Origin: CAZBEA01 sp964490835
GTDB taxonomy: Bacteria; Patescibacteriota; Microgenomatia; Levybacterales; GWA1-39-11
Direction: 5' to 3'
Assembly: GCA_964490835.1 (NCBI GenBank)
Contig: CAZBEA010000008.1
Coordinates: forward strand, 1 to 26,465
DNA: 26,465 bases
The position numbers were made by a program, and so were the translations under genes. The notes below the pieces were generated by a model, which worked only from the letters and a program-made list of their open reading frames with translations, ran no database searches and had not been told where the DNA came from. Shown here piece after piece: positions 1-8,923 of the stretch (position 1 is its first letter; the number at the start of each line of letters is the position of its first letter).

Positions 1-2435
1 GTTGATTGTATTATAAATCTTCCGGTATCATCAACAGACAAATTTACCCGTATAGTTCTTGAGATTTCGTTTGTGAGGATTTTGTCCGAAATGAACGACT
101 CAAGATTTTCTTCAATATATCTTCTAATGTTTCTTCCGCCAAACTCTGGATCATAGCCTTCACGAGCGACCTTGTCAACAACACGCTGATCGAATGTTAT
201 GTACATATGCCGCTCTTCCAGGCGTTTTAATGACTCCTCGATCATGAGTTTGGAAATTTGAACAATATCTTGCTGTGTGAGTGGAGAGAAGACTACCACT
301 TCATCAAATCTATTGATAAGTTCCGGCCGAAAAAGATGAGCGCGCATAAGATAGTCTACCAATTGATCTTTCATATCACTTACTCTCACCCCTTTTTGGG
401 TTTCTTCTCTGATCATCTCACTCCCGGCATTCGTCGTTGCAATAATAATTGTATTTACAAAAGAGATAGTTCTTCCCGCATTGTCTGTGAGCCTTCCATC
501 ATCAAAAACCTGCAGGAAAAGATCCAATATTTGAGGATGCGCTTTTTCAAACTCATCAAGCAGGATCACGGAAAATGGATGATCGTGCACCTGATCAACT
601 AATGTATTTGCGATATATCCCATGCCGGGCCGTGGCCCCAATAGGCGTTCAATTTGCTCCTGAGTCTGAAACTCGGACATATCAAACCTTATCATCGCAT
701 CAACATCCTTGAAATAAATTTGTGATATTACTTTCGCAAGCGCAGTCTTTCCGGTTCCCGTTGGTCCCATAAAAAGAAAGACAGAAATCGGCCGTTTGTT
801 ATTCACAAAGCCGGTTCTCAGTCTTCTAAATGTCGAGGCAACGAGCTTTACAGCCTCCTCTTGAGCAACAAATGTCTCATGAATTTTTTTCTCAAAATTC
901 ATGAGAAGTTCTTTTTCTGCTGCTCCTGGTTCATCAAGGACAATCTTGGTTTGTTGCTCAACGAATGCAATTACATCATTTTTTGTGACGGTTGGAATTT
1001 TTCTACCAAATAACGATAAGCCTCCCTGGGGTCCGGTGCGACTCGGTAACAGTCTCACAGCCGATGAAACACTTTCTAATAGATCGATTGCTTTCCCTGG
1101 AAGATATTTATCGGGGATGTACGACGATGACAAATCGACTGCTTCTTTTATAGCCTCGTATGTAAGTCTGACTCCGAATTTGTCTTCTATATGCGTTGTT
1201 TTTTCAAATAGCATGAAGAGTGCCGTTTCGGGATTTGGCTCTTCAAGCCTGATCAATTCAAATTGGTCACGAAACGCAACCTTCTGATCGATTACGGTTT
1301 TATACATATTCTCTGTGGTTGTGGCAATAATTTGAATATTGTTTTCTTTGAGATACTCGTATAAAACTCCAGACAAATCGAAATTAAAACCACCCGCGCC
1401 CAAAACATTCTCAAGATTTGGAATAAATAACATCACATTCCCCGAATGGGCAACATCTTGAAGCATCAAGTTCAGCCTCTCTTCAAGTTCACCCTGAGAA
1501 TTCACTCCCGCCAACAATTGATCAATTAGTAATTTATATATTCTTTTATGAGCAAGCCCCCTGGGCACCCACCCGATATGAGAATAGTATGCAAAAAATT
1601 TTACAAGTGACGATCTCCCTGTTCCCGGTTCCCCAACGAGCAAAACATTTGCCTTATCTCCCCGAGAAAGGGCAATTAAAAATTGCTCATATTCATCTTT
1701 TCTTCCAACTGCAGTAGGCGGTGACTTTTCCGATAGCGTTGCCAAAGTCAAATCTTGAGTGTATTTTTTAATTTCGTAATCCCAGCCATACGCAAGCCAA
1801 TCAAATGCCCCAAGACCCTTGAAAGAAACGGTAAATGTGTGTTTGCGATCAAGATTGTACTTATTGCGTGCCCAATAGAGGATATTGATAAGGTCGTTTT
1901 TTGTGAGATTGTGCTTGTCAAGAAATTGCGTCTTATCATCAGAGAGTATAAGGTATGACACGAACATATCAAGACCTGTGATATATCTCCCACCAACCGA
2001 ACGGACAATTTCGCGAGCCTCTTTTAATAACTCCTCTTTATAAACATCGACATTATCGAGCCGAAACAGTCCGCCAATTTTTTTAATAATGAATATAATT
2101 TCATGAATTTTGTGAGGTGTATTCTTAATAATCTTGTACGAGCTCTTATTGTGGTTAAAAACCAATCTCGATTTTAGATCCATAATAAATTCAATATCTT
2201 TTACTTCGTCCATCACGCCTTTCTTGGGTTTGTGTTTGTATATTTTTGCGTGGAGATATGCTTCATGAACGAGCAGAAGAAAATAGAAAAATAGAATCTT
2301 TTTAACATTTGAAAAATCTTCTCGTTGAGAAATAAGTAGAATCGGAATTGCCGCAAAAATTCCAAAACGAATCAGCACCACAACGTTGCTGTAGAAAATT
2401 TTGTAGACCTGATAGTAATAGTTTTCTCCGATCAT
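1..2435 (-). CDS. Membrane-anchored Clp/HSP100-like double AAA+ ATPase with degenerate first ATPase domain (partial)
   Basis: The frame is open for 811 codons from the ATG at 2435-2433 to the left edge; the extreme C-terminus lies outside the window. Two hydrophobic segments (about residues 17-35 and 46-58) precede a Clp_N-like repeat (about 130-190), then D1 and D2 AAA+ domains. D2 looks functional: Walker A GPTGTGKT (557-564), Walker B VILLDEFE (623-630), sensor-1 TTN and the LINRFD arginine finger (R709). D1 is degenerate: its Walker A reads GEPGTGRS with R274 replacing Lys, Walker B reads MLFIPN with Pro-Asn replacing Asp-Glu (339-340), and the usual RR arginine finger is DQ (390-391). 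The D2 pore loop is PGMGY instead of PGYVGY. There is no M-domain and no IGF/LGF ClpP-docking tripeptide. The start overlaps the upstream gene by ATGA. Domain family is certain; the substrate and biological role are unknown. Confidence 0.9.
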   Translation of the reverse strand, partial: MIGENYYYQVYKIFYSNVVVLIRFGIFAAIPILLISQREDFSNVKKILFFYFLLLVHEAYLHAKIYKHKPKKGVMDEVKDIEFIMDLKSRLVFNHNKSSYKIIKNTPHKIHEIIFIIKKIGGLFRLDNVDVYKEELLKEAREIVRSVGGRYITGLDMFVSYLILSDDKTQFLDKHNLTKNDLINILYWARNKYNLDRKHTFTVSFKGLGAFDWLAYGWDYEIKKYTQDLTLATLSEKSPPTAVGRKDEYEQFLIALSRGDKANVLLVGEPGTGRSSLVKFFAYYSHIGWVPRGLAHKRIYKLLIDQLLAGVNSQGELEERLNLMLQDVAHSGNVMLFIPNLENVLGAGGFNFDLSGVLYEYLKENNIQIIATTTENMYKTVIDQKVAFRDQFELIRLEEPNPETALFMLFEKTTHIEDKFGVRLTYEAIKEAVDLSSSYIPDKYLPGKAIDLLESVSSAVRLLPSRTGPQGGLSLFGRKIPTVTKNDVIAFVEQQTKIVLDEPGAAEKELLMNFEKKIHETFVAQEEAVKLVASTFRRLRTGFVNNKRPISVFLFMGPTGTGKTALAKVISQIYFKDVDAMIRFDMSEFQTQEQIERLLGPRPGMGYIANTLVDQVHDHPFSVILLDEFEKAHPQILDLFLQVFDDGRLTDNAGRTISFVNTIIIATTNAGSEMIREETQKGVRVSDMKDQLVDYLMRAHLFRPELINRFDEVVVFSPLTQQDIVQISKLMIEESLKRLEERHMYITFDQRVVDKVAREGYDPEFGGRNIRRYIEENLESFISDKILTNEISRTIRVNLSVDDTGRFIIQS

Positions 2436-2758
2436 AAAACAAGTATGTAAAACAGGAATGGCGGCAAAACCAAATAAAACGCGAGAATTATGCATTCAAT
2501 AACCGCCATAAGTAAAACTATCGCAAGCGAAACCACGATAAGAATAGACTTTATAGATATTCCAAAAAATATTGAGAAGATGATAAGTCCTTTGTGGTAT
2601 TCGTTCTTGATAGGTTTGAAAAAGGTGCGAGCCAGTATCGGAACCGATAGAAGATGCAATACATACAAATTCAACGAGTGCATAAAGCGCAATGCTTTCA
2701 GAGGAATATCTACATACCAGAAAAGAATTATAAATAAGGGGTAGAAAATAATCGACAT
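2432..2758 (-). CDS. Small multi-pass membrane protein upstream of the Clp-like ATPase
   Basis: A 108-residue protein made almost entirely of hydrophobic stretches, with three or four likely TM helices (about residues 2-17, 28-43, 57-75 and 76-106). I recognise no family. Its TGA stop overlaps the ATG of the membrane-anchored Clp-like ATPase (ATGA), so the two are translationally coupled and it may act as a membrane partner or anchor for that ATPase. AGAGAG lies just upstream of the ATG but is closer than an ideal Shine-Dalgarno. The gene is divergent from the Hpt gene across about 60-80 bp. It is supported by the coupling, the absence of a competing ORF on the other strand and its coherent TM pattern. 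Confidence 0.65.
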   Translation of the reverse strand: MSIIFYPLFIILFWYVDIPLKALRFMHSLNLYVLHLLSVPILARTFFKPIKNEYHKGLIIFSIFFGISIKSILIVVSLAIVLLMAVIECIILAFYLVLPPFLFYILVL

Positions 2759-2769
2759 TGCTCTCTATA

Positions 2770-2798
2770 AGTGTAAATTGAGCAGGGGTATAAATCAA
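2770..2798 (-). promoter_or_regulatory. Candidate promoter for the TM protein/Clp-like pair
   Basis: On the minus strand TTGATT (2798-2793) is followed after 17 nt by TACACT (2775-2770), 11 nt before the ATG at 2758. Each box matches the sigma70 consensus at 4 of 6 positions. This would give a leader of only about 5 nt. Confidence 0.35.
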
Positions 2799-2807
2799 GA
2801 AATATAC

Positions 2808-2836
2808 TTGCTCACACGATGCTACTTGTGTATGAT
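2808..2836 (+). promoter_or_regulatory. Candidate promoter for Hpt gene, nearly leaderless
   Basis: TTGCTC (2808-2813) and TATGAT (2831-2836) are spaced by 17 nt. The -10 ends 6 nt before the GTG at 2843, so transcription would start at or next to that codon. This supports GTG 2843 over the upstream in-frame ATG at 2819, which would lie inside the promoter. Confidence 0.5.
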
Positions 2837-2842
2837 AGATGC

Positions 2843-3229
2843 GTGACTGACGCTCTTATTTCCGAATTCAAAGAATTGTATCTCAAGACTGCAGACCAGT
2901 ACCTTAATACGCTCAAAAACGGTTACGAACAACTCGGTGGAAATTTTGTCAGGGATGCATTTCAGGATTTTTTTATGTCTTCACACTCGCTTAAAAGCCA
3001 AAGTCTTGCAATGAACTACTCAAATACGGGCAGCGCTTCTCGGGCACTTGAACTTTTTGCACAAAATCATCTCAAATCCCAGAAAAATGCCACTCATGAA
3101 GAGATTTTTGAAATCAAAAAGGTTATAGACTTTATCGACTTTTCTCTCTCATCTATCAAGCAAACCGGACACGAACAACCGCTCAGTGAAGAAGAAAACA
3201 ATATGCTCTTAAAAATACAAAACGAATAG
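2843..3229 (+). CDS. Stand-alone histidine phosphotransfer (Hpt) domain protein
   Basis: From GTG 2843 this gives 128 residues (136 from the in-frame ATG at 2819). The protein is predicted all-helical. It contains FFMSSHSLKSQSLAMNY, which matches the Hpt phosphorylation motif HxLKGxS with Gly replaced by Ser; the candidate phospho-His is residue 48 from the GTG (56 from the ATG). The surrounding amphipathic helices and overall length fit a single four-helix Hpt domain, with no kinase or receiver attached. A CheY-like receiver follows 20 bp downstream, then pilB. Such a protein would carry phosphoryl groups between receivers in a relay. The call rests on the motif and context; a helical protein of another type with a chance HxLK motif remains possible. 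Confidence 0.6.
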   Translation: MTDALISEFKELYLKTADQYLNTLKNGYEQLGGNFVRDAFQDFFMSSHSLKSQSLAMNYSNTGSASRALELFAQNHLKSQKNATHEEIFEIKKVIDFIDFSLSSIKQTGHEQPLSEEENNMLLKIQNE

Positions 3230-3237
3230 GTATACTA

Positions 3238-3243
3238 TATAAT
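3238..3243 (+). promoter_or_regulatory. Perfect -10 box 6 nt before receiver start codon
   Basis: TATAAT at 3238-3243 is followed by 6 nt and then ATG 3250, the geometry expected for a leaderless transcript. A second overlapping -10-like TATACT lies at 3231-3236. I see no good -35 box. Confidence 0.45.
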
Positions 3244-3249
3244 AGCATT

Positions 3250-3612
3250 ATGAAAATAGCAGTTATCGAGGACGATGTATTTTTCCAAAAGTTTTATTCT
3301 ACGAGATTAACCGAACAAGGGTATCAAATTGTTGTCGCATCCGATGGCGAGGAAGGACTTGAGAAAATTCGAGCAGAAAAACCCAATGCAATTCTTCTTG
3401 ATATTATCATGCCCAAGAAGAACGGCTTCGAGTTACTCGAAGAGATGCAAAAAGATCCTGAAATTTCAAAGATTCCGGTTCTTGTTTTTTCAACTCTTGG
3501 ACAAGAGGATGACATAAAACGAGCAATGGCTCTTGGTGCAAGGGATTATGTTAATAAAAGCTTTTTTGACTTCAACAATTTAGTTGGTAAGATCGCGGAA
3601 ATTGTTAAGTAA
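3250..3612 (+). CDS. CheY-like single-domain response regulator (pilus operon)
   Basis: A 120-residue receiver domain with no output domain. The acidic pocket is EDD (residues 7-9), the phospho-acceptor is D51 in ILLDIIMPKKNG, the conserved Ser/Thr is at 81-82 in VFST, and the signalling Lys is K103 in NKS. It lies between the Hpt gene and pilB. Single-domain receivers in pilus clusters (PilG/PilH in Pseudomonas are the known precedent) act through protein contacts, so it may influence the PilB motor. That function is inference; the family call is secure. Confidence 0.93.
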   Translation: MKIAVIEDDVFFQKFYSTRLTEQGYQIVVASDGEEGLEKIRAEKPNAILLDIIMPKKNGFELLEEMQKDPEISKIPVLVFSTLGQEDDIKRAMALGARDYVNKSFFDFNNLVGKIAEIVK

Positions 3613-3626
3613 TTTTCATACTGCCC

Positions 3627-5312
3627 ATGATTATATCGGACGACGAGCTAAAACAGCTCGTTATAAAAGTAAAACTTGTCGATGAAAAAAAGCTTGAGAA
3701 AATTGCATCGTTTGCAAAAGAATCAGGAATGCATCTCTACGATGCGCTGATTGAAAAAGATGTAGCATCCGATGAAAATCTGGGAATTCTGATCGCAGAT
3801 TTTCTTAAAATTCCATACGTCGTTTTATCAAAAATCTCAATCCCTGATGAAGTATTTCATATAGTTCCTGAAAAATTTGCACGAAGACAAAAAATGATTG
3901 CCTTCGCCCGCGACAATACCGGAATTAAAATTGCCCTATCTGATCCGACAAATCGAGAGGCCTTAGAACTTATTTCTAAAAAAACCGGACAGAAAGTTAT
4001 CCCTTACTTTGCTACAGAACGCGATATTGTTAATACCTTTCATATTTTTCGTAGTAATCTCCAAAAAACCTTTGAATCCTTCTTCCCTGAAGAAGCGGGA
4101 AGTGTTACAAAAAGAATTGCTCAAAATGCACCGACTGCAAAAATTGTTGACATTCTAGTTCGATATGCATATCAAGATAAGACTTCAGACATTCATATTG
4201 AACCGCAGGAAACAGATTCACTTGTTCGTTTTCGTATTGATGGAATTCTCCAGGATGTCTTGAAACTTCCTCATGCAATTCACGACCAAGTTGTAACAAG
4301 AATTAAGGTGTTATCCCGACTTCGAACGGATGAGCATTTAAGTCCTCAGGATGGAAAATTGACAATAAAGCTTGACGAAGAAGATTTAGATATTCGAGTC
4401 TCAATTGTGCCAATTGTTGAGGGAGAGAAAATTGTTATGAGACTTTTGTCCTCAAGACAAAGACAGTTCTCGCTTGTAGATCTGGGAATGAGCGAAAACG
4501 ACTTAGAAAAAATTAATAAGGCTATAAATAAATCCTATGGAATGATTCTTTCGACCGGACCCACAGGATCTGGTAAGACAACGTCCATATATTCAATTCT
4601 AAAAATTTTAAATTCCAGGGAAAAAAACATTACGACAATTGAAGACCCTGTCGAATACAGAATTAAAGGAGTAAATCAAATTCAGGTCAACACCAAAACC
4701 AATCTTACTTTTGCTTCGGGACTTCGTTCAATTCTTCGACAAGATCCTAACATTATTTTTGTTGGTGAAATCCGTGACTCAGAAACTGCAAGTATAGCTG
4801 TAAACGCAGCACTTACCGGACATTTAGTCGTCTCGACGCTCCACACCAATGATGCTGCGACCGCACTCCCTCGCCTTGTTGATATGGATATTGAACCGTA
4901 TCTTGTTGCATCCACTGTAAATGTTATCGTTGGTCAGCGTTTGGTTCGAAAAATATGTGAAATGTGCAAAACCTCAGTAAATATTGCTCCTAAAGATTTG
5001 AATATTAATCTTCCACCAGATCTGATCAGAAAAAATTTTGGCAGCAAAACCCCTTTAACAATTTACGTTGGGAAGGGCTGTAAAGTATGCCATTTTACAG
5101 GCTACTCAGGAAGACTTGGAGTATATGAAGTTTTAGAAGTTACAAAAGAGGTAAGAAAATTCATCATTCAAAAAGCAGACGCTGATATTATTATAAAACA
5201 GGCTGTTCTCGATGGAATGACTACCATGCTTGATGATGGACTTCGCAAGGTCGCCAAGGGTGTAACCACTATAGAAGAGGTACTACGAGTTACAAAAGTT
5301 GAAAATCTATGA
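3627..5312 (+). CDS. pilB: Type IV pilus assembly ATPase PilB (GspE family)
   Basis: This 561-residue cytoplasmic ATPase is expected to power pilin polymerisation. An N-terminal GspE/MshE-type domain occupies about residues 1-150. The catalytic part carries Walker A GPTGSGKTT (311-319), a Walker B-region NIIFVGEIRD (375-384), an Asp-box region around ITTIEDPVEY, and the His-box STLHTNDA. Two CxxC pairs (C444/C447 and C485/C488) form the zinc-binding element typical of PilB/GspE assembly ATPases. Length is normal for the family. It begins 14 bp after the receiver gene, and its stop overlaps pilC by ATGA, so pilB and pilC are coupled. No pilT-like retraction ATPase is present in the window. Confidence 0.96.
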   Translation: MIISDDELKQLVIKVKLVDEKKLEKIASFAKESGMHLYDALIEKDVASDENLGILIADFLKIPYVVLSKISIPDEVFHIVPEKFARRQKMIAFARDNTGIKIALSDPTNREALELISKKTGQKVIPYFATERDIVNTFHIFRSNLQKTFESFFPEEAGSVTKRIAQNAPTAKIVDILVRYAYQDKTSDIHIEPQETDSLVRFRIDGILQDVLKLPHAIHDQVVTRIKVLSRLRTDEHLSPQDGKLTIKLDEEDLDIRVSIVPIVEGEKIVMRLLSSRQRQFSLVDLGMSENDLEKINKAINKSYGMILSTGPTGSGKTTSIYSILKILNSREKNITTIEDPVEYRIKGVNQIQVNTKTNLTFASGLRSILRQDPNIIFVGEIRDSETASIAVNAALTGHLVVSTLHTNDAATALPRLVDMDIEPYLVASTVNVIVGQRLVRKICEMCKTSVNIAPKDLNINLPPDLIRKNFGSKTPLTIYVGKGCKVCHFTGYSGRLGVYEVLEVTKEVRKFIIQKADADIIIKQAVLDGMTTMLDDGLRKVAKGVTTIEEVLRVTKVENL

Positions 5313-6361
5313 AAACATCCAATATACGGCTTTCAACAAATGAAAAAGTTGGACTGATTAAAAACCTTCATACAATGCTTGCTGCTGGAATTCCAATCCT
5401 TGAAGCAGTTGAGTCACTTCTTGAAGATTCAAAAGGAAATTCAAAAACAATCCTTCTTGCCTTAAAAGCAGACCTAAACCAAGGAAAACATTTCTACTTC
5501 ACATTTGATAAATTTCCAAAAGTTTTTGATAAAGTTACGGTTAGTATCATCAAAACCGCTGAGGAAGCAGGCACACTCGATGTCACTCTCAACGATATGA
5601 CTGATAATATACGAAAGGATGCTGAATTCAGAGATAAAGTAAAAGGAGCGATGCTCTATCCACTTGTTATTATGGTTGTATTTATTATTGTATTCTTTGT
5701 ACTCCTCGTAGTTGTTATACCAAAAATCTCTCAGGTGTTTGAAAGGCTTCATGTAATATTACCTCTTCCGACAAAAATACTTATATTTATTTCCCATGCC
5801 CTTCTCACATATACAATTCCGTTCATAGCAATTGCAGTTTTTATCGTCATTGGTGCAATTCTTTTCTACAAAATAAAAAGGGAAATCTTCATTAAAATTC
5901 TTTTTGCTCTTCCATTGGTGTCAAAACTAGCGGTACAAATTGACTTAACAAAGTTTACAAGAAATATGTCTCTTCTTTTAAATGCAGGCATTCCAATAAA
6001 TGATTCATTAAATTTATGTGAAGAAGTAGTCACGAAAAATACTGTTAAAAAAGCAATAACTCACGCAAAAGAAACAGTTCTTTCTGGAAAAAAAATGTCT
6101 CTCGCATTTAAGAATCACAAAAGTATTATTCCTATCATCATGATTAAAATTATTGAAGCGGGAGAAAAAAGCGGTACCCTCGATAAATCCATGCAGGACA
6201 TCTCTGAATATCTTGACTATCAAGTATCAAAAACTCTAAAAACTGTCACAACATTAATGGAACCTTTAATGCTGGTATTTGTCTCAGTATTAATTGGAGG
6301 AATGATGCTAGCAATTATTGCACCTATTTACGGCCTCATTGGACAAGTCGGAAATAGATAG
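5309..6361 (+). CDS. pilC: Type IV pilus inner-membrane platform protein PilC (GspF family)
   Basis: This 350-residue protein has the duplicated T2SS_F layout: a first cytoplasmic domain (about 12-110, with MLAAGIPILEAVESL), a TM pair (about 113-138 and 150-185), a second repeat (LLNAGIPINDSLNLCEE) and a C-terminal TM helix (about 318-342). It is shorter than typical PilC (about 400) because the N-terminal tail is short. In known systems PilC is the platform coupling PilB hydrolysis to pilin insertion. It overlaps pilB by 4 bp and is followed after 6 bp by the first minor prepilin. Confidence 0.96.
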   Translation: MKTSNIRLSTNEKVGLIKNLHTMLAAGIPILEAVESLLEDSKGNSKTILLALKADLNQGKHFYFTFDKFPKVFDKVTVSIIKTAEEAGTLDVTLNDMTDNIRKDAEFRDKVKGAMLYPLVIMVVFIIVFFVLLVVVIPKISQVFERLHVILPLPTKILIFISHALLTYTIPFIAIAVFIVIGAILFYKIKREIFIKILFALPLVSKLAVQIDLTKFTRNMSLLLNAGIPINDSLNLCEEVVTKNTVKKAITHAKETVLSGKKMSLAFKNHKSIIPIIMIKIIEAGEKSGTLDKSMQDISEYLDYQVSKTLKTVTTLMEPLMLVFVSVLIGGMMLAIIAPIYGLIGQVGNR

Positions 6362-6367
6362 CGTTCT

Positions 6368-6859
6368 ATGATCAATTTTTTACGTAAAAAAAGGGGGTTC
6401 ACACTAATAGAGGTTGTTGTTGCCATGAGTATATTCGCTACTCTCAGTGGAATTGTAACAATAAATCTTCTTCACGCGCAAAGTAAGACTTCACTGGACA
6501 CCGAACTCAATTCTCTTCTTGCAGAGATAAAGAGCCAACAAACCCTTGCTATGAGTGGATCTATGCAAAACGGTTCCGCACCAACCGAGTATGGAATATA
6601 TTTTGACTCAACATCATACACTCTGTTTGCAGGATCTACGTACACAGCCAATAACCCTACTAATTTTGTCATTTCCCTTGATAATAATGTTACATTTACT
6701 TCTGTAACTTTTCCTTCAAACACAATTATTTTTCAGAGGGCATCGGGAGAAATCGCTAACTTCAATTCTTCACAAAACCAGATTATTCTCACAAATCAAG
6801 GAGGTGAAACAAAAACTATTACATTAAATCAAGCTGGGGTTATAACTAGCGTGGAGTAA
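6368..6859 (+). CDS. GspH/FimT-like minor prepilin
   Basis: A 163-residue type IV prepilin-like protein. The N-terminus has a basic leader ending at G10, followed by FTLIE with Glu at mature position 5 and a hydrophobic helix, the standard prepilin peptidase (PilD) substrate signature. The C-terminal part is beta-rich, as in GspH/FimT pseudopilins. Its stop codon directly abuts the next ATG at 6860. Its first position in a run of four prepilin-like genes matches the H-I-J-K order of tip-complex pseudopilins. The exact subfamily is inferred from order and size. Confidence 0.85.
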   Translation: MINFLRKKRGFTLIEVVVAMSIFATLSGIVTINLLHAQSKTSLDTELNSLLAEIKSQQTLAMSGSMQNGSAPTEYGIYFDSTSYTLFAGSTYTANNPTNFVISLDNNVTFTSVTFPSNTIIFQRASGEIANFNSSQNQIILTNQGGETKTITLNQAGVITSVE

Positions 6860-8923
6860 ATGAGAATATTACAACATCTTAAACTTCAGGGAGCCAGAGG
6901 CCAATCTTTAGTTGAAATTATTCTTGCAATAGGACTCGCAGGAATTATTCTACCGGGACTTATAACCGGGCTTGTTGCCTCAAGGGGCGGAAAAGTGCAG
7001 CAAGAAAAAAGAGTAGACGCTGTTTCATTCCTAAAAGAAGCACAAGAAGCTGTGAGAAGTGTTCGTGAAAGTGGCTGGGCCTCAATTGCAACAAACGGTA
7101 CATTCCATCCAACTCTCTCCTCAAACCGATGGGTTCTTTCTGCTGGATCCGAAACGGTGAACGGATTAACTCGAAGTATTGTCATCTCGGATGTTTACAG
7201 AGATGATGAAGGATCAATTGCTACCTCAGGAGGGACACTTGATCCATCAACAAAACAAATAGTCTTGACTGTTTCTTGGATCTTGCCTAATCCTTCTTCA
7301 ATTTCAAACACACTTTTTATTACACGCTACCTTGATAATCTTACATATCTCCAATCAACTCAAGATGAATTCAATGCTGGAACTCTAACTCAAGCAACTA
7401 CTACAAATACTCTAGACGGGGAAGTCGTATTGGGCACAAACGTTAAGGGACAGTGGTGTCAACCAAATCTATCACTCGCCTCCCTTGACCTTCCTGGCAA
7501 ACCCACTGCAGTATGGGCAGAGGAAGGATATGTTTTCGCAGCAACTGGAGATGTCGCCCTATCAACCACTACTTCTTTTGCTCTAGTACAAGTTTCAAAT
7601 GGTGATCCACCAGTTGGAACACTGCTTGGTTCTTTTAAGGGATACAAGACATATGACGTATGGGGAGATTCAAATTGGGGGTATATAGCAACCAGTGATA
7701 ACAGCAAGGAAGTTGTAATCATTAATCTCAATAGCTTTGCCGATCCAGTAAATAAAATTTATGCAGAATCTGGTTACTTCAATACATCAAATAATTCATC
7801 TGATGCAACAAGTATTTATATCGACGATGCAACAGGGTATGTTGCCGCAGGCAACTACATATACGTATTTGATCTTTCAAGCAAATCAGGCTCGAGGCCC
7901 ATGATTGGAACAAGAATTCAGTTTGCCAACTCAGGAGATATTGCTGGGGAAATTTACTTTAGGAATGTTGGGGGAAGTAAATATCTTTTTGTTGCAATTG
8001 AAGGAAGCACACCTGAAGAGCTAAAAATTCTGAATGTCACAAACCACAATAATTCAAGCACATGGAGAGTTGTTGGAAGTATAAACATCGAACCCAACAA
8101 CTGCTCGAGTCTAGAGTCAGGGAAAGCAGTTTTTGTTAAACCCGATGGTTCAAGAGCATATATTTCTTCAACAAATGATACTAACTTTAAAGAATTCTTT
8201 ACAATAAATACATCTAATAAGTCCAGCCCTTCACTCGTAGGGGGACTTGCATCAAATCCTCCTTGTACCAATGGTGGTGGTTATGAAGCAAATGGAATGG
8301 ACCCTGAAGGTTCAGTTGTTGTATCACTTACCGAGAACCGTGCCCTTCTTGTTGGTGTAGATGCGGTTGGTGGAGTTAACTCTGAAGAGTATCAAGTTCT
8401 TGACCTTACTAACGAAGGGAGTCCTTCAAGGTGTGGCGGTCTTCAGTATGATCAGGGTATTTATGGGGTTTCTGCAGTAAAAGAAACTGATGGGGATGCG
8501 TATGCATATATAATAACCGGCGATACTAATAACGAATTAAAAATAATACAAGGAGGACCTGACGGAACATACGTTGAATCGGGATCATACGAATCGGCTA
8601 CTTTTGACGCAGGTTATGAAACTGTTTTTAATCGTATAATACCCAACGTTTCAACACCTTCGGGAACAATGGTACAATTCCAAACAGCAGGAGCTGATCC
8701 TGTTAGTGGAAGCTGCAATGGAGCTTCTTTTACTTTCACAGGGCCCGATGGAACATCTGGAACCTACTACACATCAGCCAATAGCACACCCCTTGCCTTA
8801 AGTAATGATGGAAGTGGTTACGAAAACCCGGCACGATGTTTTCGTTATAAAGCTTTTCTTTCAACAACAAATTACAACTCGACACCAGTTGTAAATGACG
8901 TGACAATCAATTATTCCCCCTAA
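6860..8923 (+). CDS. Giant minor prepilin (PilV/GspI position) with beta-propeller-like adhesin region
   Basis: A 687-residue protein that begins as a prepilin: the leader ends at G14, followed by QSLVEIILAIG (Glu at mature position 5) and a long hydrophobic helix. Ordinary PilV/GspI proteins are only about 120-200 residues. Here residues about 200-560 hold repeated blade-like units such as GYIATSDNSKEVVIINL, GYVAAGNYIYVFDL, RAYISSTNDTNFKEFFTI and YAYIITGDTNNELKII, resembling a six- or seven-bladed beta-propeller of the LVIVD type. A C-terminal beta-sandwich-like domain (about 575-687) contains several Cys. It sits in the second slot of the minor pilin operon and overlaps the next gene by 1 bp. 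It may serve as a pilus-tip adhesin; the propeller call is from pattern reading only. Confidence 0.85.
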   Translation: MRILQHLKLQGARGQSLVEIILAIGLAGIILPGLITGLVASRGGKVQQEKRVDAVSFLKEAQEAVRSVRESGWASIATNGTFHPTLSSNRWVLSAGSETVNGLTRSIVISDVYRDDEGSIATSGGTLDPSTKQIVLTVSWILPNPSSISNTLFITRYLDNLTYLQSTQDEFNAGTLTQATTTNTLDGEVVLGTNVKGQWCQPNLSLASLDLPGKPTAVWAEEGYVFAATGDVALSTTTSFALVQVSNGDPPVGTLLGSFKGYKTYDVWGDSNWGYIATSDNSKEVVIINLNSFADPVNKIYAESGYFNTSNNSSDATSIYIDDATGYVAAGNYIYVFDLSSKSGSRPMIGTRIQFANSGDIAGEIYFRNVGGSKYLFVAIEGSTPEELKILNVTNHNNSSTWRVVGSINIEPNNCSSLESGKAVFVKPDGSRAYISSTNDTNFKEFFTINTSNKSSPSLVGGLASNPPCTNGGGYEANGMDPEGSVVVSLTENRALLVGVDAVGGVNSEEYQVLDLTNEGSPSRCGGLQYDQGIYGVSAVKETDGDAYAYIITGDTNNELKIIQGGPDGTYVESGSYESATFDAGYETVFNRIIPNVSTPSGTMVQFQTAGADPVSGSCNGASFTFTGPDGTSGTYYTSANSTPLALSNDGSGYENPARCFRYKAFLSTTNYNSTPVVNDVTINYSP

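Noticed and set aside
901..1287. 128-residue plus-strand reading frame
   Set aside because: It lies opposite the Clp-like ATPase D1/D2 coding region and has no coherent domain; it is a shadow frame.
2819..2842. ATG 2819 as start of the Hpt gene
   Set aside because: The 8 extra codons overlap the candidate -10 and spacer; GTG 2843 has better geometry. Not excluded experimentally.
5310..5312. UGA recoding (genetic code 25)
   Set aside because: UGA stops fall at natural protein ends with ATGA coupling (pilB/pilC and others), and no conserved domain needs read-through.
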